Source: Candidatus Corynebacterium faecipullorum | Lineage (GTDB): Bacteria > Actinomycetota > Actinomycetes > Mycobacteriales > Mycobacteriaceae | DNA: 36,291 nt | NCBI GenBank assembly: GCA_019114925.1 | Contig: DXEO01000130.1 | Location: 1 to 36,291 of the forward strand | Reading direction: 5' to 3' | Part shown: piece after piece, positions 19,723 through 31,450 of the stretch | Layout of the letters: every line of letters starts with the position of its first letter | Numbering within the stretch: position 1 is the first letter of the stretch | Program-made: the position numbers and the translations under genes | Notes under the pieces: generated by a model | What the model saw: only the letters and a program-made list of their open reading frames with translations | Databases searched by the model: none | Told to the model about the DNA's origin: nothing

Positions 19723-21888
19723 ATGAGCCGTATTCCTGAAGAAACCCGGAAGAATGGTTCTTCGCCTGGTCGGGCGAATGAGGGGAGTGCTGCGACCCGC
19801 GACAGCGAAGCCATGGGCTGGCACCGCGTCCTGGATTGGCGCCCCACGAGTACCGTGTCGCGCGTGCTCATCGTTTTTCTTCTCGTTGCACCGCTGATCG
19901 TCGCCGGCACCATGATGTGGGCCATGTGGGACCCGTCAAAGTACATGCGCAACATTGACCTTGCGGTGGTGAATGAGGACGCGGGCGTCGAGAAGCAGGG
20001 CACCTATACCAACTACGGTGACCAGGTTGTGGAAGGCCTGATGGAGACGGGGTACCTGAACTTCGCTGAGGTCAGCAAGGGGGACGGGGATGAGGGGCTG
20101 CTCAAGGGCAAGTACCTCATGGTGGTGACTATCCCGGAGAACTTTTCCGAGCAGGCCGTCACCATCATCAGCGATGAACCGGTGAAACCAGAGATTCATT
20201 TCGCCACCAATGATTATTACGGCACGAATGGTTCGGTGATTTCCTCCAGCCTCATCCCGCAGGTGCAGACCAGCGTGGAAAATGCGATTTCCAAGAAATA
20301 TGCCGACCAAGTCATCGAGGGTCTCAACAAACTCAGCGACGGCCTGGGCACTGCGGCAGAGGGCGCCGGCCGTCTCGATGAGGGGGCGGGCAAATTGCAG
20401 GAAGGCGGCGGGCGCGCGGTTGAGGGAATCGCCAAGCTGGACGCTGGCGCGGGCGATCTCAACAACGGTACGGGCCAGCTGCTGGACGGCACGAACCGCC
20501 TGAATGACGGAGTAGGTCGCCTCAGCGATGGCGCCGCGCAGCTCGATGATGGCGCGGCACAGCTTGCCGACGGCTCCGACAAACTGCTTGCCGGCACAGG
20601 ACGCCTGGCGGATGGCGCGGGTCAGATCGACGGCGGTGTCAACCAGCTCACGGGCATGCTCATCCCGGTTCTCAAGCAGGCACAGGCCGTGGCCCCGGCG
20701 CTGCTGCAGCTTGTCGACGTCCTTCGTGGCCTCGGCATGCACCAGCAAGCCGACCAACTCTATTCCTTGGTGTCCAAGCTGGACCCAGCCGCCAGCGGAA
20801 ACATGGTGGCGCAGCTGGAGAAACTCTCTGACGGCACCGGCCAGCTCTATTACAACCTGTCCGATCCCAACTCGGAATACCTCGGCGGCATGATGGCTCT
20901 TAATGACGGCGCGCACCGGCTGTCCGATGGTTCTCAGCAGCTGCGTGCGGGTGTTGGCGAACTGAGCGATGGTGCCGCCCAGCTGCAGGACGGTGCCTCC
21001 CGCCTGTATGAGGGAACCGGCACGCTGAAGGACGGCACGAGCCAGCTGGCCGCCGGTGGCACGGAGCTGAAGGGTGGCATGGACCAGCTCAAGGATGGCT
21101 CCAACGAATTGGCTACCAAGCTTGCCGACGGCGCCGCCAAAGCGCCCTCCATTACCCAGCCGGAGACGTCCGCACAGAACATGGCTGTGCCCATCAATTT
21201 CACGTCCTCTAACCTGCATCCGGTCCAGACGGTGGTCAGCCCGGTTGACCCGACAGAGAAGAACATCACGGGTGGCGCCTCACTACTCTTCGTTCTGGTC
21301 TTCGGTTTCCTCGTCATGCTGCTGGTAGCGATGACGCTTCCGTATTACCTGGGGCGCCGGGGCGAGTCGGCCACGAGCCCGGTACGTGGCATCCTCGCAG
21401 CCTTCGGGGTCGTGGCGGGATTGAATTTCCTCGTCCTAGCCTTCATGGCCTTCATGTCCTCCACGATGGGATGGTCCCCGGCGAGCTGGCCGATGATGCT
21501 GGTGGTTATCGCCGCCATCGCGGCTGTGGGGGCGGCGACCTACCAATTCTTTTTGGTCACCTTTGGACGCAAGATTGGTGCCGTCTTCGCCGTCGGTGCT
21601 TTTGCTTTAGGGGTCATGGTCTTCGGCGGCGTGTGGCCGGTGGCGGCTATTCCGCGGCCGCTGAGCATGCTGCATCCTTTCCACCCGATGACCTATGCGA
21701 AAAATGCCTTTACCCGCGCCACCGACGGCATCCACGATGGCACCTTCTGGGCGGGTATTGCGGTGCTGTTCATCGTGACCGCTTTGGCACTAGTGGCCTC
21801 CTGCGTGATTTTCCGAGCCCGCCACCATGGCACGGCACGAATCCTCGATGAGCACCTCTTCCGCACGCCGGCGGTGGCTGGCGCCTAA
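19723..21888 (+). CDS. YhgE/Pip domain-containing membrane protein
   Basis: 721 aa. N-terminal TM, long extracytoplasmic LxDGaxxL repeats, C-terminal ABC-2-like membrane domain; good SD (GAGGAGG). Confidence 0.9.
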   Translation: MSRIPEETRKNGSSPGRANEGSAATRDSEAMGWHRVLDWRPTSTVSRVLIVFLLVAPLIVAGTMMWAMWDPSKYMRNIDLAVVNEDAGVEKQGTYTNYGDQVVEGLMETGYLNFAEVSKGDGDEGLLKGKYLMVVTIPENFSEQAVTIISDEPVKPEIHFATNDYYGTNGSVISSSLIPQVQTSVENAISKKYADQVIEGLNKLSDGLGTAAEGAGRLDEGAGKLQEGGGRAVEGIAKLDAGAGDLNNGTGQLLDGTNRLNDGVGRLSDGAAQLDDGAAQLADGSDKLLAGTGRLADGAGQIDGGVNQLTGMLIPVLKQAQAVAPALLQLVDVLRGLGMHQQADQLYSLVSKLDPAASGNMVAQLEKLSDGTGQLYYNLSDPNSEYLGGMMALNDGAHRLSDGSQQLRAGVGELSDGAAQLQDGASRLYEGTGTLKDGTSQLAAGGTELKGGMDQLKDGSNELATKLADGAAKAPSITQPETSAQNMAVPINFTSSNLHPVQTVVSPVDPTEKNITGGASLLFVLVFGFLVMLLVAMTLPYYLGRRGESATSPVRGILAAFGVVAGLNFLVLAFMAFMSSTMGWSPASWPMMLVVIAAIAAVGAATYQFFLVTFGRKIGAVFAVGAFALGVMVFGGVWPVAAIPRPLSMLHPFHPMTYAKNAFTRATDGIHDGTFWAGIAVLFIVTALALVASCVIFRARHHGTARILDEHLFRTPAVAGA
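20320..21145 (+). repeat. Degenerate heptad-like repeat array inside the YhgE/Pip gene
   Basis: Translated repeats such as RLNDGVGRLSDGAAQLDDGAAQLADG and RLSDGSQQLRAGVGELSDGAAQLQDGASRLYEG. Coordinates approximate; the central part of the range (about 20655-20820) is less repetitive. Confidence 0.8.
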
Positions 21889-22943
21889 TAACCGTGCGCC
21901 GCGAGCCCACCGGGAAGGTTGCGCAGCTCGATGCCCATGTCTGCGGCGAGATCGGCGTAGCGCAGGGCAAAGCCAGCGCTACGCCCACCGGAGGGGCAGG
22001 CCACGTAGATCAGTTCGGAGGCGCAGGCGGATAGTGCTCGGCGCACGGAATCATCATCGGTGACGGTATGCCAGGGCAGTGTCACCGTGGCCTCAGGGAA
22101 GTTGGGCTCCTCGGAGATATCAAGGAGGGCGGCGTGGCCGTCGCGAAGCTCCGGCGGAAGGCTGCGCTCACCAGGCAAGGCACTGACCAGCGGGCGTTCG
22201 GGATCGGCGCCCACCCGCAGTGTGCGGAAGCTACCGGGGAGCGCGTCGTAGGAGGTGACGCGCCCGACCATGTCTCGATGATTTGGGAGTGCGCCGAGCG
22301 TGGCGACCGCCGCGGTGGCCATGAGCCCCGCGATGACCGATGTCGTAGCCCCCAGGACCCCAGCCGTGGAGCACTCGAGAGTCTCGCCACTAGGCGGGGC
22401 GGGGAAGAGATCGCGCAAGCCCACCCCGCGCCCGTCAGCACATGCATTCCCGGAGTGCCACAGCGCGGTCTGCCCGCCGTAGCGCAGCACGGTTCCCCAC
22501 GCCAGCGGGGTAGACGTCAGCTCGCAGGCATCAGCGACAAGATACTTTGTGTTGAAGGTATCTGAGCCATCGAGGACGAGGTCGGCCTCTGCACAGAGGT
22601 CAAGAACTGTAGAGGAAGTCAGCCGCGCGTTGAGCGCGGTGATCTGCAGCTCGGGGGCAAGCCCGCGGGCACGCGCGGCGGCCACCTCGGCCTTGGGCTT
22701 CCCGACGTCCCCCGCGCCAAACAACACCTGCCTGTGCAGGTTGCTGATATCGACGGTATCGGAATCGATGAGCGTGATCCGCCCGATGCCTGCCGCCGCT
22801 AGCTGCTGGAGGGCCGGGCAGCCCAGCCCTCCGGCGCCCACGACGAGCACGTGGGCGGCATTGAGCCGCTCCTGGGCCGCGTCACCGAAGCCGGGCAGGA
22901 GGCGCTGGCGCGCGGTGCGGGCGAGTTCATCTTTGCTGAGCAT
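21885..22943 (-). CDS. thiF: ThiF/MoeB-family adenylyltransferase with C-terminal rhodanese-like segment
   Basis: VLVVGAGGLGCPALQQLAAAGIGRITLIDSDTVDISNLHRQVLF; C-terminal IYVACPSGGRSAGFALRYADLAADMGIELRNLPGGLAAHGY resembles rhodanese. Last gene of the thi operon. Confidence 0.92.
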   Translation of the reverse strand: MLSKDELARTARQRLLPGFGDAAQERLNAAHVLVVGAGGLGCPALQQLAAAGIGRITLIDSDTVDISNLHRQVLFGAGDVGKPKAEVAAARARGLAPELQITALNARLTSSTVLDLCAEADLVLDGSDTFNTKYLVADACELTSTPLAWGTVLRYGGQTALWHSGNACADGRGVGLRDLFPAPPSGETLECSTAGVLGATTSVIAGLMATAAVATLGALPNHRDMVGRVTSYDALPGSFRTLRVGADPERPLVSALPGERSLPPELRDGHAALLDISEEPNFPEATVTLPWHTVTDDDSVRRALSACASELIYVACPSGGRSAGFALRYADLAADMGIELRNLPGGLAAHGY

Positions 22944-22978
22944 GGGGCCTTCTTGTGGCGGCGGTCAGTGCCACAGGT

Positions 22979-23758
<780 letters not shown>

Positions 23759-23956
23759 TTAACCTCCTTGGACTGCGGTGAGGATTTCCACGGTCGCGCC
23801 TTCGGTGAGTGGGGTGGACTCCCACTGTGAGCGGGGGACGACCTGCTCGGACACAGCCACGGCGGTGCCATCAGCGTCGATGCCTTTTTCATCCAGCAGT
23901 TGGGCGACGGTGCTCGCTGCCGTGTCATAGGGCTTGCCGTTGAGGATCAGAATCAT
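23759..23956 (-). CDS. thiS: Sulfur carrier protein ThiS
   Basis: 65 aa. MILILNGKPYDTAASTVAQLLDEKG... with C-terminal GG. Confidence 0.95.
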   Translation of the reverse strand: MILILNGKPYDTAASTVAQLLDEKGIDADGTAVAVSEQVVPRSQWESTPLTEGATVEILTAVQGG

Positions 23957-25094
23957 GGTTGCTCCTTGAGGTGTCGTAGGGGGCTGCAGGCCACGAGATC
24001 AATGCTCGGTTCGGTGCCTTCGATGAGTTCGCGGGTGCAGCGCGCGGCCAGGGCAGTGAGCAGAATGCCGTGGCGGAAATAGCCGGTAGAGATGACGAGC
24101 TTGTCGCTTACGCGGCCGAGGTACGGCAGATCGTCTGGCGTGCCGGGGCGGGCGCCCGCGCTGGCCTCGAGGAATTCGCATTCTTCGACGGCGGGGAGGA
24201 TGCGAATGGCATCGCGAAGCAGCGCGTAGACACCGCCGGCCTGGGCTGTGGCAAGAGTGTCCTCGCGGGTTGTAGCGCCAACCGCCAAGGTGCCGTCGCC
24301 GCGGGGGATGAGGTAGATGGGGCGGTCCTCCACGAAGCCGCGCACCACGCGGGTGAGCAGCGGCTGCAGGTGATCCGGCACGCGAAGGCGCAGGATATCG
24401 CCGTACACCGGGCGCAGGTGGAGCGGGGACTGCTGGAGCCCTGCCGAGGCAGCCCACTCGATGTCACGCGCACCGAGTCCGGCAGCGAGCACCACCTGTT
24501 CCGCTTCGAACTCGCCGGCGCCAGTGGTCACCACTCCCGTGGCAGCGTTAATCGACTGTGCTGCCGTGCGGAAGAAACGCACACCGATTGCTTGAGCTGC
24601 GCTGAGCAGTGCAGCCGTCCACTGGCGGGGAAAGACCTGCGTGTCTCCCGGGATACTCACCGCAGCAGCTAGACGTGGTGAGAGCAAAGGCTCGACGCGC
24701 CGGGCCTCGCGCACCGTGATGCGCGCGACCTCCATGCCGTGGAGGGACTGATAATCCGCCAGCTCGGCGAGGTGCTGAGCATCCGCCCGATCAGCGGCGA
24801 GGACGAGGGTTCCTTCGGCGCGGTAGCTAGTTGGGACCTCGGTGTGGGCGGCAACCAAATCTATAAGCTCCGGGTACCACGCGCCGGAGGCACGCATCAG
24901 CGGGAAGAGAGGATCCTGCTGGTAAACCACCTCGGCGGCGGGGGCGAGCATACCGCCGGCATAGTGCGAAGCCCCAGAGGCCGGTGCCGGGTCCAACACC
25001 GTAACCTCGTGGCCCCGCGCAGCCAGTTCCACCGCGGTGGCCAGGCCGATGACACCCGCACCGACGACGATGACTGAGGAATCAGAGCTAGTAC

Positions 25095-25098
<4 letters not shown>
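23953..25098 (-). CDS. thiO: Glycine oxidase ThiO (FAD-dependent)
   Basis: VIVVGAGVIGLATAVELAARGHEVTVLDPAP; ARPGTPDDLPYLG; GYFRHGILLTALAAR. Between thiS and thiE. Confidence 0.94.
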
Positions 25099-27650
<2,552 letters not shown>

Positions 27651-27823
27651 TGCGCCACCCACCTTAGAGCCCGCAGCGAGGAGATGTCAGGCGTTTGAGG
27701 GAATTTGTTCTTCGGGGGTGGGGTGTGGAAAGATGGCGATGTTCTGTGTAATAGGCACGAACCGGTCAGCTGCCGCGAGGTGGCGCCAGGGTCCTCTGTC
27801 TTAAACTGAAAAGGAAAACACCA

Positions 27824-28168
27824 ATGGCAAACCTCATTGACAAGGTTGATGCAGCTTCGCTGCGCGACGATATCCCGTCCTTCCGTCCGGGCGATACCCT
27901 TGACGTCAACGTCAAGGTGATCGAGGGCACCACCGAGCGTACCCAGCTCTTTAAGGGTGTCTGCATCCGCCGTCAGGGCGACGGCATCCGTGAGACCTTC
28001 ACCGTGCGTAAGGTCTCCTTCGGCATCGGCGTTGAGCGTACCTTCCCGGTTCACTCCCCGAACATTGCCTCCATCGAGGTAGTCCGTCGCGGCCGCGTTC
28101 GCCGCGCCAAGCTGTACTACCTGCGCGACCTGCGCGGCAAGAAGGCCCGCATCAAGGAGCGCCGCTAG
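27824..28168 (+). CDS. rplS: 50S ribosomal protein L19
   Basis: [67 protein letters not shown]. Confidence 0.98.
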   Translation: MANLIDKVDAASLRDDIPSFRPGDTLDVNVKVIEGTTERTQLFKGVCIRRQGDGIRETFTVRKVSFGIGVERTFPVHSPNIASIEVVRRGRVRRAKLYYLRDLRGKKARIKERR

Positions 28169-28183
28169 TTCTAGCTGCTCTTC

Positions 28184-28230
28184 AGCCCTCCGCTTCCCAC
28201 CGATTCTTGTGGCTAAAGCGGAGGGCTTTG
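28184..28230 (+). terminator. Terminator after rplS
   Basis: AGCCCTCCGCTT (28184-28195) / AAGCGGAGGGCT (28216-28227), 12-bp stem followed by a short T run, with a nested CCAC/GTGG inside the loop. Confidence 0.8.
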
Positions 28231-28297
28231 TGCTTTCAGCGGTCCTCCGGCCGAGCCGCATACCGGGATGTCGGCGCACGTTGCTAGGATTTAGCCC

Positions 28298-29086
28298 GTG
28301 GAAAAAGAAAACGACATTACTGAAGGTTCCCAGGGGGTTGGGGGAGAGGCGTCGGAAAGCGCGGCGCCCCCAGCTGAAGAAAAGAAGCAGATGCCCTGGT
28401 TGCTGGAGACCGCTCTCGTAGTGGTCGCCGTGCTCGCAGTCGTCGGCATTTTCCAGAACTTTGTAGGCCGGCAGTACGTGATCCCCTCCGGTTCCATGGA
28501 GCCGACATTGCATGGCTGCGAAGGCTGCAATAACGACCGGATCTTTACCGAAAAGATTTCCTACTACGGCGATAAGAGTCCGGAGCCCGGTGATGTCGTG
28601 GTATTCAAGGGAACCCCGGACTGGGACATCAATTGGGTGTCGCCACGCTCCGATAACCCGGTCATCCACCGTATTCAGGATGCCCTGAGCTATGTGTCGC
28701 TCACCCCGCCCGATGAGAACACCCTGGTCAAGCGCGTCATTGCTACCGGTGGCCAGACGGTGTCCTGCCAAGAAGGGGATCCGGCAGTCATGGTGGACGG
28801 CAAGCCCATTGAGCAGGACTATGTGCAGGATCCACCGACCTATCGCGTTGATGAAACCACCGGTTCCTATGCCTGCGGCGGCGCGTACTTTGGCCCCGTG
28901 ACCGTGCCGGAGGGCAATATCTGGGTGATGGGAGATAACCGCACGGCCTCCGCGGACTCGCGCTATCACATCCAGGATGAGTACCAGGGAACGATCCCTC
29001 TGGAGAATGTTCGTGGCAAGGTCATGTTCATCTTCTTCCCCTTCAACCGTATTGGCGGAGTCGATGACCCGGACATCCAGTCCTAG
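28298..29086 (+). CDS. lepB: Signal peptidase I (first of tandem pair)
   Basis: IPSGSMEPTLHGCEGCNNDRIFTEK (catalytic Ser box), NTLVKRVIATGGQTVSC (catalytic Lys box), GNIWVMGDNRTASADSR. Confidence 0.95.
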   Translation: MEKENDITEGSQGVGGEASESAAPPAEEKKQMPWLLETALVVVAVLAVVGIFQNFVGRQYVIPSGSMEPTLHGCEGCNNDRIFTEKISYYGDKSPEPGDVVVFKGTPDWDINWVSPRSDNPVIHRIQDALSYVSLTPPDENTLVKRVIATGGQTVSCQEGDPAVMVDGKPIEQDYVQDPPTYRVDETTGSYACGGAYFGPVTVPEGNIWVMGDNRTASADSRYHIQDEYQGTIPLENVRGKVMFIFFPFNRIGGVDDPDIQS

Positions 29087-29765
29087 AGTCCGCGATGTTC
29101 TGTCGGCGCTGGCTGTCACCTTCGTGGCACTGGCGTTGATTCAGGCCTTCGTGGGAAGGCTGTATCTCATCCCATCTTCCTCCATGGAGCCCACCCTGCA
29201 TGGTTGCCCGGGGTGCACGAATGATCGCATCGCGGTGCAGAAGGTGAGTTATTATTTCAGCGACCCGCGCCCGGGAGAGGTTGTGGTCTTTGCCGGTCCA
29301 GAATCGTGGAACACCTCTTTTGAGGTCAAGCGTTCCCGCAATGTGCTTCTCCGTGGTATCCAGAACATGGCGGCTGTTGTCGGACTGGCTCCCAACGGTG
29401 ACAACATTCTGGTCAAACGGGTCATCGCTACCGGTGGTCAGACCGTGTCCTGCCAGGAGGGCGATCCGGCAGTTATGGTGGACGGCCAACCCACCAACCA
29501 GGAGTTTGCCCTCGATCCTCCGGAGATACCCGTCGATGAGCGGGTGGGATCGCAGGCCTGTGGCGGCGCTTACTTTGGGCCTGTCACCGTTCCCGAGGGA
29601 CATCTGTGGGTCATGGGGGATAACCGCACAAACTCCTTGGATTCGCGCGCACACCTAGGCGATAAGCTCCAGGGCACCGTTCCAGTGGAGAACGTGCGCG
29701 GGAAGGTCGCTGCCGTGGTGGTGCCGATTAGCCGTGCGCACACTATCGAGGACATGTCCCTCTAA
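29064..29765 (+). CDS. Signal peptidase I (second of tandem pair)
   Basis: MTRTSSPRVRDVLSALAVTFVALALIQAFVGRLYLIPSSSMEPTLHGCPGCTNDRI ... NILVKRVIATGGQTVSCQEGDPAVMVDGQP ... LWVMGDNRTNSLDSR. Start placed at the ATG at 29064, overlapping the first gene by 23 bp. Confidence 0.9.
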   Translation: MTRTSSPRVRDVLSALAVTFVALALIQAFVGRLYLIPSSSMEPTLHGCPGCTNDRIAVQKVSYYFSDPRPGEVVVFAGPESWNTSFEVKRSRNVLLRGIQNMAAVVGLAPNGDNILVKRVIATGGQTVSCQEGDPAVMVDGQPTNQEFALDPPEIPVDERVGSQACGGAYFGPVTVPEGHLWVMGDNRTNSLDSRAHLGDKLQGTVPVENVRGKVAAVVVPISRAHTIEDMSL

Positions 29766-29770
29766 CCGCT

Positions 29771-30418
29771 ATGCGCCGTCTAAAACAGAAGAGAACCTAT
29801 GAGGTCGCGCTCTCCAAAGCAGGGCTGGGGCCCGTTGCCGGGGTGGATGAAGCTGGGCGCGGAGCTTGCTGCGGACCAGTGACTATCGCCGCGTGCATTT
29901 TGCCGGATCGCATCTTGCCCGGTTTGGAGCGGCTGGATGATTCGAAGAAACTCACGCCGATGGCCCGGGAAAAGCTGGAGCCGGTGATCAAACGCCGAGC
30001 GCTGGCGTGGTCGGTGGTGCACATAGGCGCGAAGGACATCGATACCTTTGGTATTCAGCACGCCAACTTGTCAGGCATGCGCCGTGCGGTGGCGCAGCTG
30101 GGGATCCGTCCGGGCTACGTGCTGAGCGACGCCTTCTTCGTCCCCGGCCTTCCCACCCCGCAGCTGCCCATCATCGGCGGCGATACCGCCGCACGCTGCA
30201 TCGCTGCGGCCAGTGTTCTGGCCAAAGTTTCCCGGGACCGCCTCATGGTGGATGCGGCGAAGCAATACCCGGGCTATGCTCTGGAAAGCCATAAGGGCTA
30301 TGGCACAGCTGTGCATCAGGAGGCCATCGCCCAGCTGGGGGCAACACCTGAGCACCGCATGAGTTATCGCAATGTTGCTGAAGCTCATGCGCGATTCCTC
30401 GCGCGCCTGAAGGCTTAG
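29771..30418 (+). CDS. rnhB: Ribonuclease HII
   Basis: GPVAGVDEAGRGACCGPVTIAACIL; LDDSKKLTPMAREKL; KVSRDRLMVDAAKQYPGYALESHKGYGTAVH. Confidence 0.96.
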   Translation: MRRLKQKRTYEVALSKAGLGPVAGVDEAGRGACCGPVTIAACILPDRILPGLERLDDSKKLTPMAREKLEPVIKRRALAWSVVHIGAKDIDTFGIQHANLSGMRRAVAQLGIRPGYVLSDAFFVPGLPTPQLPIIGGDTAARCIAAASVLAKVSRDRLMVDAAKQYPGYALESHKGYGTAVHQEAIAQLGATPEHRMSYRNVAEAHARFLARLKA

Positions 30419-30497
30419 GCAGCAAGTGCGAACTAAGCTTGTGCTCAATCTGTGACACCGTGATTCCAGGTAATTGTGAGCGAAGGAGAAGCACACC

Positions 30498-30803
30498 GTG
30501 AGCGCTGAGGAACTCGATAACTACGAGGCTGAAGTCGAGCTGTCGCTGTACCGCGAATACCGTGATGTGGTCAGCCAATTCTCCTATGTGGTGGAAACCG
30601 AACGCAGGTTTTACCTGGCCAATGCGGTGGAGCTCATCCCGCACACCTCAGGCCCGGATGTCTACTACGAGGTCCGCATGTCGGATGCCTGGGTGTGGGA
30701 CATGTACCGCTCGGCGCGTTTTGTGCGCTATGTCCGTGTGATCACCTACAAGGACGTCAATATTGAGGAGCTGGACAAGCCGGACTTTGTTCTCCCTGAA
30801 TAG
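30498..30803 (+). CDS. DUF2469 family protein
   Basis: MSAEELDNYEAEVELSLYREYRDVVSQFSYVVETERRFYLANAVEL; typical actinobacterial neighbour downstream of rnhB. GTG start. Confidence 0.9.
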   Translation: MSAEELDNYEAEVELSLYREYRDVVSQFSYVVETERRFYLANAVELIPHTSGPDVYYEVRMSDAWVWDMYRSARFVRYVRVITYKDVNIEELDKPDFVLPE

Positions 30804-30855
30804 AGTTCTAGGTAGAAGACTGCGGGGAAACGCTATCGAGTTGACCCCGGACTAG

Positions 30856-30864
30856 TTATCCACA
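30856..30864 (+). promoter_or_regulatory. Perfect DnaA-box consensus (TTATCCACA)
   Basis: Exact 9-mer in the intergenic region upstream of yraN. Confidence 0.45.
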
Positions 30865-31012
30865 GATTTGCCGTGGCGAGGGATGAAGCCCTCGCCACAG
30901 GGCTGTTGTGTGGGGTGTTCTGGAAGTGCCGTAAGGGGTGTTCGGCACGGGGATTTTCTTGTGTCGTGCTTACGGCGTGTTGTGTACACGTTCAATTCCA
31001 AGGAGCACCATA

Positions 31013-31450
31013 GTGACAAGAAATCTAGCAACCTCTCTGCATTCACCGACCGTGGGGCAAACCATTCGACCTGCGGATGCACTAGGAAAAGCAGGGGAGA
31101 AATTCGCCGCTGACTTTTATCGCGCACGCGGGGCGCAGGTCATTGCCGCAAACGTTCACTACCGCGTGGGCGAGCTCGATCTCGTTGTGCGCGAGAGCGA
31201 TGGCACCATTGTCTTTTGCGAAGTAAAGACTCGGGCTACCCGCAACTTTGGAGTCGCGGAAGCGGTAACCCCACGCAAGCTAAAGCGCCTGCGCAAAGCA
31301 GCTGCGCAGTGGCTGAGTACTGCGCGGAGTGAAAACCAGGCATTAAGCAAGGTCCGTTTCGACGTGCTCGGACTCGTGGCCACCGGGGCGAAGTCGGGGG
31401 ACGCCTTCGAAGTGGAATATTTCCAGGGAGTCGATCATGGCTCTCGGTAG
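31013..31450 (+). CDS. YraN family (UPF0102) putative endonuclease-like protein
   Basis: GKAGEKFAADFYRARGAQVIAANVHYRVGELDLVVRESDGTIVFCEVKTRA (GE-hDhh-x-EVK motif). GTG at 31013 preceded by AAGGAG. Confidence 0.92.
   Translation: MTRNLATSLHSPTVGQTIRPADALGKAGEKFAADFYRARGAQVIAANVHYRVGELDLVVRESDGTIVFCEVKTRATRNFGVAEAVTPRKLKRLRKAAAQWLSTARSENQALSKVRFDVLGLVATGAKSGDAFEVEYFQGVDHGSR

Noticed and set aside
19936-21219. 427-aa repetitive ORF on the - strand opposite the YhgE/Pip gene
   Set aside because: Its repeats are the mirror of the coding-strand LxDG repeats; no independent support.
28480-28540. Cys-x-x-Cys after the LepB catalytic serine as a novel redox-regulated peptidase
   Set aside because: A similar Cys-x-x-Cys after the Ser box is, from memory, present in other actinobacterial LepB proteins, including the mycobacterial one, so it is probably a lineage trait.
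30873-30898. 10-bp hairpin upstream of yraN as a rho-independent terminator
   Set aside because: No T-tract follows on either strand, so a standard terminator call is not supported. Kept only as a structural observation next to the DnaA box.
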